Shown here piece by piece: positions 16,535 through 24,661 of a DNA stretch of 28,721 nucleotides (position 1 is the first letter of the stretch; each line of letters begins with the position of its first letter). Source of the stretch: JADFOB01 sp964651325 (lineage in GTDB: Bacteria > Planctomycetota > Phycisphaerae > UBA1845). The stretch is taken from the NCBI GenBank assembly GCA_964651325.1, contig CAZYXP010000021.1:1-28721 (forward strand), in the 5' to 3' direction. The position numbers and the translations under genes were made by a program. Under the pieces are notes generated by a model that had not been told where the DNA came from, made no database searches, and was given only the letters and a program-made list of their open reading frames with translations.

Positions 16535-18706
16535 CTAGCTTCCCCCAAACTGCGTTTCGCAAAGCTTGCGGTAGAGCGGGCAGCGGGCCAGCAATTCTTT
16601 GTGCGTGCCGCTGTCGATGATCTTGCCGGCTTCCATCACGACGATACGCGTCGCGAATTGAATGGTGCTTAGCCGGTGGGCGATGATGATGGTCGTGCGG
16701 TCTTGGGCGAATTCCTTGAGGGCTTCCTGGATGTTCTGTTCGGATTCGGAGTCGATTTGGCTGGTGGCTTCGTCGAAGATCAGCACAGGGGCATCGCGGT
16801 AGATGGCGCGGGCGATGGCCAGCCGCTGACGTTGTCCGCCCGAGAGCGTCGTGCCGCGTTCGCCCAGATCGGCATCGTAGCCGCCGGGAATGTTGCCAAT
16901 GAACGCGTCGGCGTGGGCCCGTCGGGCAGCCTGGATGACGCGTTCGCGCCGGTCGGCTTGTCCATCATCGATCGGCGTGCCATAGCCGATGTTGTCGGCG
17001 GGCGTTCCGGCAAAGACGACGGCTTCCTGACTCACCACACTGATCTGCCGGCGCAAACTCGGCAAATCGGCCTGCGAAAGCGGCGTGTCATCGAAGCAAA
17101 TGGTGCCCGTGTCCGGCACGCGCAAACGCGGGATCATGCTCACGAGCGTGGTTTTGCCGCAGCCGTTCGGCCCCACCAAGGCGATGGTTTCACCCTTGCG
17201 GATCACAAGATTGATGTCGGTAAGCGCCGGCGCCTCTGCATTGGGATAGGTGAACGTCACGTGCTCAAACGCGATGGCCGTAGCCAGCGGTTGAATCTCC
17301 TTGTGGTCCGCGCGGGCATCCTGTTCGATCGGATAATCGATGACCTGCAACACCCGCTCCGCGCCGGCGGTTGAGCGCTGCAAGCGCACGTAAACATCGG
17401 TCAGCTTGCGCAACGGATCGAAAAGCATCGCCAGCGCCACGCCCAGCGTCACAAACGTGGAAATCGGAAGGGCGTGATGAACCACTCGGCTCGCCAGCCA
17501 GACTGTGCCCATCCCCCCCGCGATGACCGCCAGCGTTTCGATCATCGGGCTGACGAATGCCTGTAGCTTGGCGAGCTTCAGCTGTTGTTTGAACATGTGG
17601 CGATCCACCATGGTCAATCGCGCTTGTTCCTGTGCCTCGGCCGTGTACACCTTGACGACCGGCAGGTTGTGCAGGCTGGTTGTCAAGGCGTCGATCATGT
17701 ATCCGTAGCCTTGCAGCAGGCGCCGATTCGCCTTCTTGACTTTGCGGCCCACCGCAAGAAAGACGCCCATCGTAATCGGAACGGCGACGACCATCGTCAA
17801 CGTAATCCGCCAGTCTAGGGTGAAGGCAAAGCCCAGCAGGAGCGCGGCTTTGAGCGGTTCGCGGATGAATTTTCCGAAAAACGTCATCAGCCCGCGCTGA
17901 ATCTCTTGGACATCTTGCACGAATCGCGTGACGAGATCTGCGGTGGGCTGCCCCGCGAAAAAGCTCATCGGCAGTTGCAAGACGCGCTCGTAAAGCCGGG
18001 CGCGAAGATCCAGCATGGACCGGAGCACGGCTTGAGCGATGAGCACCTCGCCCAAATATCTAAAGACGTTGCCGACAAACACGATCGACACGAGGCCCGC
18101 CAGGAGGTAACCGAGGGTCCAAAGCTTGCTGTTCTTATCGTTCGGGTCGATCGGTATTAGGGTCAACACGTTCTTGAGCACGCGGAGCTTGGTCGAAACG
18201 TCGCGCGGCATAACTTCGACGGTGCGCACGACGCCCTCGGAAGCGACGCGGACAAGCAACGGCTGTGGATGGATCAACGATGTGACGGCCTCGACGACCG
18301 CTCTCCCGCCGTGGATCTCGCCACCCTCGCCGATCTTGCAGCTCAGCAGGATGTCGCCCGCCCGAAACCCGGTGTGCCCGGGTACGGCGTCGGGCGTCTG
18401 CAAGACCATCAATCGACCGTCGGCCGTCGGCGGCGCAAGGGAGACGCCCATGCGCTCGCTGGCCACGATCCGATCCGCCCATCCGCCAAGGCCTTCGTCC
18501 TCCAGCAGAATCTTGAAGACGGGGAACGCTCCGGCGATGCTTAGCGTGTGAAAGACAGCGAAGACAATGGTCAACAGCAACCCCAACGCCAGGCTACGCT
18601 TGTACGGCGCCGCCAGCGCCAGCACGCGCGCCAAGTCTCGCGCTCGAAATTTCTTCGAGGCGTCCTTCCCTTTCTTCATATCCGCTGAGATGAGCTTGGG
18701 ATTCAT
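16535..18706 (-). CDS. MsbA-like ABC exporter with a PDZ-like domain inserted between TM1 and TM2
   Basis: A 723-residue half-transporter fused to its ATPase, about 130 residues longer than a usual MsbA-type protein. TM1 is about 38-66 and TM2 about 196-215. The segment between them (70-195) contains a PDZ-like pattern: LMVLQTPDAVPGHTGFRAGD, ILLS, a short turn, a helix (GGRAVVEAVTSLI) and PLLVRVASEG with VRTVEVMP. This loop faces the periplasm in type IV exporters. The other helices follow to about 430. The nucleotide-binding domain is complete: Walker A GPNGCGKT (512-519), Q-loop Q560, signature LSGGQ (621-625), Walker B VLIFDEA (641-647), D-loop SQID and H-loop H677. It should act as a homodimer and export a lipid or glycoconjugate. 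The glycosyltransferase gene ends 8 bp upstream, so both are probably one operon. No clear ribosome site marks the start. Confidence 0.93.
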   Translation of the reverse strand: MNPKLISADMKKGKDASKKFRARDLARVLALAAPYKRSLALGLLLTIVFAVFHTLSIAGAFPVFKILLEDEGLGGWADRIVASERMGVSLAPPTADGRLMVLQTPDAVPGHTGFRAGDILLSCKIGEGGEIHGGRAVVEAVTSLIHPQPLLVRVASEGVVRTVEVMPRDVSTKLRVLKNVLTLIPIDPNDKNSKLWTLGYLLAGLVSIVFVGNVFRYLGEVLIAQAVLRSMLDLRARLYERVLQLPMSFFAGQPTADLVTRFVQDVQEIQRGLMTFFGKFIREPLKAALLLGFAFTLDWRITLTMVVAVPITMGVFLAVGRKVKKANRRLLQGYGYMIDALTTSLHNLPVVKVYTAEAQEQARLTMVDRHMFKQQLKLAKLQAFVSPMIETLAVIAGGMGTVWLASRVVHHALPISTFVTLGVALAMLFDPLRKLTDVYVRLQRSTAGAERVLQVIDYPIEQDARADHKEIQPLATAIAFEHVTFTYPNAEAPALTDINLVIRKGETIALVGPNGCGKTTLVSMIPRLRVPDTGTICFDDTPLSQADLPSLRRQISVVSQEAVVFAGTPADNIGYGTPIDDGQADRRERVIQAARRAHADAFIGNIPGGYDADLGERGTTLSGGQRQRLAIARAIYRDAPVLIFDEATSQIDSESEQNIQEALKEFAQDRTTIIIAHRLSTIQFATRIVVMEAGKIIDSGTHKELLARCPLYRKLCETQFGGS

Positions 18707-18714
18707 AGGCCGAT

Positions 18715-19812
18715 TTATCTTAGCCCGCGGTAGAGATCTACAAAACGATCCACGACGTTGGGCCAGTCATAGGAGGTTCGGGCCGTTTCGTATGCTTGCG
18801 TGGCGCGATCACGAAATCGGTCGTCATCCAGGCACAGGGTGGCGCGCAGTGCTTTTTTCAAGTTTTCTCGGGTCGGGTCGAAGACCTCGACAGAACCGTT
18901 CATCGCCGGTGGGGCGATCCGGTCGGATATCAACAAAGGCACTCGAGCCGCCAATGCTTGCAGGGCGGATACGCAGTGATCTACGTGCATGGCCGGCGCG
19001 ACCAGCAGGGACGCCCGCGCGAGGCATGCACACTGTGCCTCTTGGTCGTTAGCTTCTGCGAACGTGACGCGATCCGTCCCCCCCTTGCGACGCACGGCCG
19101 CCTCAAGTGGTCGTCGCCAGTCTCCGGGATCGGAGCCGGCCATGGCCACGTCCCATCCGTCGGCGCCGGAGCCGATCTCGGCAAAGGACTTCAGAAGCAG
19201 CGCCTGCCCCGCCCACGGAGCCACGGGCCCCATGACGAGAAGACATCGATTGCCACCGGATGGTGGCGCTTGTGGCGTAGAATCGCCGCCGTTCTGATAG
19301 GCCGAGAAATCCAATCCGTAGGGAAGAACCATGACGGCCGCCAGTTTTCGGTCTTCAGTGAGGTGATCCGCTTCGGCATCGGTGACGGCCGTGATGGCGG
19401 CCGCAGAGCTAATGAGGCTCGCGTCGAAGAAACGCTCGCGAAGTCGGTCTTTCCAACCCCTTCTTGCGGGAAAATCTGGGCACAGAGAGCCCAGTGGCGA
19501 GAGGATGTAGGGTGTCTGCCGCGCGCGGGCGGCCTTCGCTGCGGCGCGGGCGGTGGCGCTGGTCCCCCATCCGTGCAGATGTACCAGATCGCATCCGGCT
19601 ACCAGATTGCTGACCGGCGTTTGGTTGACGTCGTGGGTGACGTAGTCCGGCGTTTTCGCACTTGGCGAGGAGGTTGGACCGGGTTTAGATACCAGGACGT
19701 CCGAGCGGATATCGCGCGCGGCTAGCGCGGCGAACAGCCCGCGAAGGCTGATCGCGATGGACCCGGCCTCCGCCGACATCGATTCAACAACATGCAGCAC
19801 GGTGAGCGACAT
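18715..19812 (-). CDS. GT-B fold glycosyltransferase (GT4-like) with altered EX7E motif
   Basis: A 365-residue protein starting MSLTVLHVVESMSAEAGSIA, the usual GT4 N-terminus with a glycine-containing acceptor loop. It also has DLVHLHGWGT, PYILSPLGSL (typical of GT4 enzymes), TAVTDAEADHL, VLPYGLDFSAY and a second domain beginning CLLVMGPVAPWAGQALLLKS. The donor-binding EX7E region, normally ending EAMAxGxP, reads VDHCVSALQALAARVP here: the two glutamates are replaced (V and Q). Activity or donor choice may therefore be unusual. The frame continues upstream to 20196, but the extra 128 residues look non-coding and overlap the divergent DUF1801 gene, so 19812 is used. The ABC exporter follows after 8 bp. 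Confidence 0.87.
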   Translation of the reverse strand: MSLTVLHVVESMSAEAGSIAISLRGLFAALAARDIRSDVLVSKPGPTSSPSAKTPDYVTHDVNQTPVSNLVAGCDLVHLHGWGTSATARAAAKAARARQTPYILSPLGSLCPDFPARRGWKDRLRERFFDASLISSAAAITAVTDAEADHLTEDRKLAAVMVLPYGLDFSAYQNGGDSTPQAPPSGGNRCLLVMGPVAPWAGQALLLKSFAEIGSGADGWDVAMAGSDPGDWRRPLEAAVRRKGGTDRVTFAEANDQEAQCACLARASLLVAPAMHVDHCVSALQALAARVPLLISDRIAPPAMNGSVEVFDPTRENLKKALRATLCLDDDRFRDRATQAYETARTSYDWPNVVDRFVDLYRGLR

Positions 19813-19917
19813 AAGATGCGGGATTCTAGGCAAGAGGACACGATCAGGGAAGCACCTGGGCCAAAGCGGTTGCCGCGGGGGTTCGACCGATTCGTCGGTT
19901 CGGGGTATCCTGGGGGC

Positions 19918-20502
19918 ATGCAAACCACGGCCAAGACCGTCAAACAATACCTCGCCAGCCTCCCGCCTGATCGGCGTGAGGCGCTTGCGGCCGTCCGCGA
20001 TGTCGTGCTCAGAAATCTGCCCAAGGGCTATGAGGAGTGCATGAGTTCCACCGGAATCGGCTACGTCGTGCCCCACTCTATCTACCCGCCCGGGTATCAC
20101 TGTGACCCCACGCAACCCCTGCCTTATGTGGGCTTGGCATCCCAAAAAAACCACATGGGAATCTACCTCATGTGCATCTACAGCGACCCGGAGCACGAAG
20201 CTTGGTTTCGCGAGGCTTGGGCCAAGTCCGGCAAGAAGCTGGACATGGGCAAGTCATGCGTGCGTTTCAGGAAACTCGAGGATGTGGCGTTGCAAGTGAT
20301 CGGTAAGACGATCAAGCGAGTTCCGGTAAAGAAGTTGATCGAATTCTATGAGTCGGCGGTGCCGGCAGCGCGAAGACGCGCCCCCACAGCGAAACTGCCA
20401 AGAAAAAAGGCGAGACCGGCTGCCAAGGGGGCCACTATGAAACCTACGCCCAAGCGAGCCGGAGCGGCCAAACCCAAAGCTGTTGCGAAGCGGAAGGCTT
20501 GA
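19918..20502 (+). CDS. DUF1801 (YdhG-like) protein with basic C-terminal tail
   Basis: A 194-residue protein. Residues 1-125 match the DUF1801 fold: TVKQYLASLPPDRREALAAV at the start, then LPKGYEE, a central YVGLASQKNHMGIYLM and the conserved end GKSCVRFRKLEDV. The exact role of the family is not known. Residues about 140-194 are a Lys/Ala/Pro-rich tail (AKLPRKKARPAAKG, PTPKRAGAAKPKAVAKRKA) like those of histone-H1-like or nucleic-acid-binding tails, which suggests DNA or RNA contact. The start at 19918 is chosen because the DUF1801 homology begins there; the frame upstream to 19792 overlaps the divergent glycosyltransferase gene. nadC follows after 37 bp. Confidence 0.85.
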   Translation: MQTTAKTVKQYLASLPPDRREALAAVRDVVLRNLPKGYEECMSSTGIGYVVPHSIYPPGYHCDPTQPLPYVGLASQKNHMGIYLMCIYSDPEHEAWFREAWAKSGKKLDMGKSCVRFRKLEDVALQVIGKTIKRVPVKKLIEFYESAVPAARRRAPTAKLPRKKARPAAKGATMKPTPKRAGAAKPKAVAKRKA

Positions 20503-20539
20503 CCACGTGAATCTCTGGCCGCGCGATCGGCGGAGCACT

Positions 20540-21436
20540 ATGGATCTGACGAATGATACGGCAGTCATGCGGCTTATCGAGCTGGCCCGGGAGGAAGACC
20601 TCGGCGCGGGCGATCTTTCCACGTCGTTGATCCCCAACGCCGGCGAGCAGGCCACGTTCTCGCTTCTGCTGAAACAACCCGGCGTGATCTGCGGCACGGC
20701 CATCGCTCAGCTCGTGCTTCGCGCCTACGATCCAGCGCTTGAGTTGCATCTAAGCGAGGACACGCTCGACGGGTATGCGATCAGCAAGGTTCCTCATGTT
20801 CTAGCCAAAATCCAAGGTCCGCTTGGATCGTTGCTGTCCAGCGAGCGCGTGCTGCTCAACTTCCTGCAACGGCTTTGCGGCATCGCCACGCTGACGCAAG
20901 CCTACGTGGCGGCCGTCGCCGGTAGCGGCGCGAAAATCTATGACACGCGCAAGACGACGCCGGGGTGGCGGTCGCTGGAAAAGTACGCCGTGCGGTGTGG
21001 CGGCGGCAAGAATCATCGGATGGGGCTGTTCGATGCCGTGTTGATCAAGGACAACCATTTTACGCAGCGGACCGATCGGGCCATGCCCGGCGAAGCGTTT
21101 CGCATGCTCAACCAGCTTTCCAGAGCGGACGCCAAACCGGGCTTTGTCGAGGTGGAGGCGGAAACGTTGGGGCAACTGCAGGGACTGCTGAGCGTAACGG
21201 GCATCGACGTCATCTTGCTGGATAATTTCTCTTCTGTTGATTTGCAAAAGGCGGTCCAACTGCGCGACGGGCTCGGGCTCAAAGGCAAGGTGGAACTCGA
21301 GGCATCGGGGGGCATCGATTTGACCACCGCGGGGCAAGTGGCCGCCACTGGAGTTGAGCGGATTTCGGTCGGGGCGATCACCCACGGCGCCACTGCGATT
21401 GATCTGTCCATGGAGCGCGTGGGATGCTCGCCATGA
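20540..21436 (+). CDS. nadC: Nicotinate-nucleotide pyrophosphorylase (carboxylating)
   Basis: A 298-residue quinolinate phosphoribosyltransferase, which makes nicotinate mononucleotide from quinolinate and PRPP in de novo NAD synthesis. The motifs are EEDLGAGDLST (residues 18-28), SERVLLNFLQRLCGIATLT (101-119), YDTRKTTPGWR (134-144), KYAVRCGGGKNHRMGLFDAVLIKDNH (positions 148-173, with the substrate-binding Arg, Lys and His), VEVE, ILLDN and EASGGI. The start ATG has GGAG 4 bp upstream. The end overlaps the SGNH gene by 13 bp. Confidence 0.96.
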   Translation: MDLTNDTAVMRLIELAREEDLGAGDLSTSLIPNAGEQATFSLLLKQPGVICGTAIAQLVLRAYDPALELHLSEDTLDGYAISKVPHVLAKIQGPLGSLLSSERVLLNFLQRLCGIATLTQAYVAAVAGSGAKIYDTRKTTPGWRSLEKYAVRCGGGKNHRMGLFDAVLIKDNHFTQRTDRAMPGEAFRMLNQLSRADAKPGFVEVEAETLGQLQGLLSVTGIDVILLDNFSSVDLQKAVQLRDGLGLKGKVELEASGGIDLTTAGQVAATGVERISVGAITHGATAIDLSMERVGCSP

Positions 21437-22503
21437 GCCCGTTCGGCTACATGCTCGACTACGGGACGCTCGGATTGCTCTACGCCTCCGTGCTCGCGAA
21501 CATCTGGTGTTTCTTCAAAGTCTTCCCGCGCGACCGCCGCCCACGAATACGCCTTGTCCTCGGCAATTTGCTCGTGTTTGTCGGTTTGCTCTCCACGGCG
21601 GGTATGGCGGGCGAGACCTATCTTCGATTCATCTGCGTGCGTACCGACGGGTTTGGCATGTCGCTGCCGGCCTACCGGTGGTTTCTGCTGAACACGCGCC
21701 TGAATTCTCACGGCTGTCGGGATCGCGAATGGGTCCGCGACCTACCCGCGCACACCCAAAGGATTGCGTTCGTCGGGGATTCATTCACCTACGGATGGGG
21801 CATCGACAAGGTCGCTGATCGCTTCACGGATCGCGTGCAGGCGATGTTTGAGCAGCAACAAGCCACCGAACATGTAGAGGTGCTCAATTGCGCCAAGCCG
21901 GGTTGGGGCACGGCTCAGCAAGCGCAGCCGGTGAAGACAATCATAGATGGCTACGGCGTTTCCCAGATCGTGCTTTGCTACGTGCCCAACGACATTGAAT
22001 CGGTGATTCCCAAGTCTGGGGCGTTCGACCCGACCGTGCCGCCCGACTCATGGTGGGTGAATCCATCGGGTTCTTGCATGCTCGACTTTCTCTACCGGCG
22101 CTTCTTGCTTCCCCTAACGCCCACCGTTTATGGCTATCATGATTGGCTCGCCGACGCGTTTAACGGCGGCGCAACCTGGCAGGCTCACCAGCGTGATCTT
22201 GAGGCCCTAGTTGAGATTTGTCGCAGCCGCGGGGCCAACCTGCGTGTTGTGCTTTTCCCGTTTCTAAGGGTAGGCGGTGAGCGATTCGACCAAATGGCAA
22301 TCTTGGAACGTCTGCAGCTCTTTCTTGAGGCCCACGGCGTGGAGGTGGTGAATCTTTTGCCGATTTTTTCAGAGCTCGACGCGCGAGCGCTCACGGTGAA
22401 TCCCAGCGACTCTCATCCCAATGAGCGAGCGCATGCCATGGCCGCCGAGGCCATTTGGAACGCGTTCTATCGACGCGAAACGCCCGCCGCGCCGCGCGGC
22501 TAG
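21424..22503 (+). CDS. Membrane-anchored SGNH/GDSL hydrolase
   Basis: A 359-residue protein with two N-terminal helices (about 13-34 and 45-63) and a soluble SGNH hydrolase domain. The four blocks are visible: GDSFTYGWG with nucleophile S120, AKPGWGTAQQ (glycine of the oxyanion hole), VPNDIES (Asn) and SDSHPNERAH with the D329-x-H331 dyad. Such enzymes are esterases or acyl transferases/hydrolases acting on lipids or on glycan acetyl groups; the substrate is not evident. The ATG at 21424 lies inside the end of nadC with GGAG 8 bp upstream, so translation is likely coupled. Its stop codon shares the tetranucleotide CTAG with the stop of the convergent binding-protein gene. Confidence 0.9.
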   Translation: MLAMSPFGYMLDYGTLGLLYASVLANIWCFFKVFPRDRRPRIRLVLGNLLVFVGLLSTAGMAGETYLRFICVRTDGFGMSLPAYRWFLLNTRLNSHGCRDREWVRDLPAHTQRIAFVGDSFTYGWGIDKVADRFTDRVQAMFEQQQATEHVEVLNCAKPGWGTAQQAQPVKTIIDGYGVSQIVLCYVPNDIESVIPKSGAFDPTVPPDSWWVNPSGSCMLDFLYRRFLLPLTPTVYGYHDWLADAFNGGATWQAHQRDLEALVEICRSRGANLRVVLFPFLRVGGERFDQMAILERLQLFLEAHGVEVVNLLPIFSELDARALTVNPSDSHPNERAHAMAAEAIWNAFYRRETPAAPRG

Positions 22504-23420
22504 TCGGCCTGATTCAATCCGAGCGGTAGGGGGATCAAACCGGACTCGGATTTCCGTACAATGTCTTGACCCGCCCCTGAAACCACAAAGGCGAGGAAGC
22601 CTCGAAGCGCTTCGGTCGGTTCGCCCGCGGAATATAGGTAGAGATAATGGGCGAGCGGATAACGCCGCTGCTGAATCGTCTCCGGCGTGGCCGCCACCGG
22701 TTCATGGGCATCCTCGCTGGAAATGGGAATCGCACGCGTCCCCTGCAACGGGCACAAACCGGCCAACCCAATCGCGAGTGGGCTTCGCGACACGGCATCA
22801 ATCACACCGCGGCAAGTGTCATGCACTGCCAAGCCGCGCGAAGGATACGCCTTACCATTCATGCCGACCGCCGACATGACTTGCCCGCTGCCGGACATTG
22901 CGTCGAGCAAATGGACGTCGATTAGCGGCTCAGTCGGATGGACCAGGATGCAATCGTCGCCATGTTCGTGTCCCGGAACAGGATCCAAGGGCACGTTTAG
23001 CGTCGTCCAGCTTGTCATGCGGCCACGAAAGATCTCGCCCGCTTGCGCGATCGAAATCGATGCGACCGGGTTATCCCTGTGGACGTATACCATCACCGCG
23101 TCCATCGCGATCGGCGTGCCCACGGGATACCTGCCGGTGGCGGTCTTGATGGTCCGGGCTTCGTCGCGGGTGATCGCCCGGGCTAGCGCGGCCGCGGTTG
23201 AACCGGAACACAGGGCTTCGATCCCGTGCTTCGAGCCGCCGGCTTGGATCGTGACGCCGAAGTTTGGGTGGTTTTTGGCGTATTCGTCCGCCAACTCACG
23301 CAGCAAGGGCGCCATTCGGCGAGAACCGGCCATCGTCAGCTTCGATTCCGCCATGTCGGCCCGGACGACTCCGAGCAGAACCAGGGGCAGTGCGGCAAGG
23401 ATGCGAGTACGGCGCGTCAT
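22500..23420 (-). CDS. PstS-like phosphate/anion substrate-binding protein (solitary)
   Basis: A 306-residue secreted protein. A signal peptide (MTRRTRILAALPLVLLGVVR) is followed by the phosphate-binding-protein pattern: LTMAGSRRMAPLLRELADEY, PNFGVTIQAGGSKHGIEALC and SGSTAAALARAITRDEA. A later conserved segment is PLAIGLAGLCPL, and the YLYSAGEPTEALRGFLAFVV end is typical of PstS-like proteins. These bind phosphate or a similar anion in the periplasm. No PstC/PstA/PstB, PhoU or sensor gene is near, so it may serve an unlinked transporter or a non-transport role. The start at 23420 has AGGAG 5 bp upstream. The gene converges on the SGNH gene and the two stops share CTAG. Confidence 0.88.
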   Translation of the reverse strand: MTRRTRILAALPLVLLGVVRADMAESKLTMAGSRRMAPLLRELADEYAKNHPNFGVTIQAGGSKHGIEALCSGSTAAALARAITRDEARTIKTATGRYPVGTPIAMDAVMVYVHRDNPVASISIAQAGEIFRGRMTSWTTLNVPLDPVPGHEHGDDCILVHPTEPLIDVHLLDAMSGSGQVMSAVGMNGKAYPSRGLAVHDTCRGVIDAVSRSPLAIGLAGLCPLQGTRAIPISSEDAHEPVAATPETIQQRRYPLAHYLYLYSAGEPTEALRGFLAFVVSGAGQDIVRKSESGLIPLPLGLNQAD

Positions 23421-23602
23421 GGAATCTCCTGTCTGCGAGGTTCCGGGTTGCAATCTTACCCATCGATCGACAAATCACCTATTTTTGGCCATCATCGGCG
23501 ATGGTTGGGCAGGCTCCCGGAGCCTCGCTACCATTCTTGAAGCCCAAGGCTATAATGCCTGCCTTCATCTGGCAAAGTTTCAAAGGTTTTGGAATTCGCG
23601 AT

Positions 23603-24652
23603 ATGCTGAAGTACAACCATGTGTGTCTTGAGGGGTTTGGATACGTGCTCCCCGACAACGTAGTCGCATCCGAGGAAATCGAGCACGAACTCGCATCCGT
23701 ATACGCCCAATTCGGGGCCCATCCCGGACGGATTGAGATGATGTCCGGCATTCGCGAACGGCGATTCTGGGATGACGGCATGCTTCCCAGCGAGGGCAGC
23801 ACGATGGCGGGGCGGAAGGCGCTCATCGCCGCCGGCGTCGAGCCGGGCCAGATCGAATGCCTGATCAACACCTCCGTCTCGCGGGATTGTCTGGAGCCGG
23901 CCACCGCCTCGATAGTGCATGACAATCTCCGCCTGCCCGACGATTCCATCATGTTTGACATTTCGAATGCGTGCCTGGGTTTTCTCAATGGGATCGTATC
24001 GCTGGCCAACATGATCGAGCTGGGCCAGGTCAAACGCGGTCTGGTCGTGGCGGGAGAGAGCAGCCGCAACCTTGTCAAGACGACAATCGATCAGCTGCGC
24101 GGCGCGGCCAAAATCACTCGAGCCGAGTTCAAGGCCGCCTTCGCCTCGCTGACGATCGGATCGGGGGCCGCGGCCCTCGTGCTGACCCACGATTCGGTGA
24201 CGCGGGTCGCCCATCGGCTCGTCGGTGGGGCAGTTCGAAATGCCACGGAACACAACGAGCTTTGCCGCGGCAGTGAGGATACGGGCGTGACCGCGGACTC
24301 GTCCATGAGCATGCGGACGGACGCGGAATTGCTGCTTGAGGGCGGATGTGCCCTTGCCGCCAGCACGTGGACGGTATTCAAGAAGGTTTTGGGTTGGAGC
24401 CAGGACGAAATCAGCCGGACGTATTGCCATCAGGTCGGCGCGGCCCATCGGGATCGGCTGTATGAGTCAATCGGCATGGACGCTTCCCATGACTTCTCCA
24501 CGTTCGAGTTTCTCGGCAACGTGGGTTCCGTCTCGCTTCCGTTGACCATGGCCATGGCGCTGGAACGAAAGCCGCTGGCTTGCGGCGAAAAGGTGGCCAT
24601 GTTGGGCATCGGCAGCGGCCTGAGCTGCATGATGCTCGGGATACACGGGTAA
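23603..24652 (+). CDS. oleA: OleA: 3-oxoacyl-ACP synthase III family acyl-CoA condensing enzyme
   Basis: A 349-residue thiolase-fold enzyme. OleA joins two fatty acyl-CoA molecules head to head into a beta-keto acid, the first step of long-chain olefin or ketone synthesis. The active-site Cys lies in FDISNACLGFLNG (C124), the His in YCHQVGAAH (H276) and the Asn in LGNVGSVS (N306). The OleA-specific Glu that reaches into the partner subunit fits E98 in RDCLEPATASIVH. The length equals that of characterised OleA (about 340-350). The start at 23603 is used since MLKYNHVCLEGFGYVLP matches the family start; an in-frame ATG at about 23552 would add 17 residues. oleB follows after 9 bp; oleC and oleD are not in the window. 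Confidence 0.93.
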   Translation: MLKYNHVCLEGFGYVLPDNVVASEEIEHELASVYAQFGAHPGRIEMMSGIRERRFWDDGMLPSEGSTMAGRKALIAAGVEPGQIECLINTSVSRDCLEPATASIVHDNLRLPDDSIMFDISNACLGFLNGIVSLANMIELGQVKRGLVVAGESSRNLVKTTIDQLRGAAKITRAEFKAAFASLTIGSGAAALVLTHDSVTRVAHRLVGGAVRNATEHNELCRGSEDTGVTADSSMSMRTDAELLLEGGCALAASTWTVFKKVLGWSQDEISRTYCHQVGAAHRDRLYESIGMDASHDFSTFEFLGNVGSVSLPLTMAMALERKPLACGEKVAMLGIGSGLSCMMLGIHG

Positions 24653-24661
24653 GCGGATCAG

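Noticed and set aside
18715..20196. Full 493-residue frame for the glycosyltransferase
   Set aside because: The first 128 residues lack family similarity and lie antisense to the DUF1801 gene; the GT4 N-terminus begins at 19812.
23264..23602. Upstream extension of the oleA frame
   Set aside because: It overlaps the divergent binding-protein gene and has no thiolase-fold similarity; conserved sequence begins at 23603.
23528..24448. 306-residue minus-strand ORF
   Set aside because: It is the antisense shadow of oleA; oleA has all its catalytic residues in frame.
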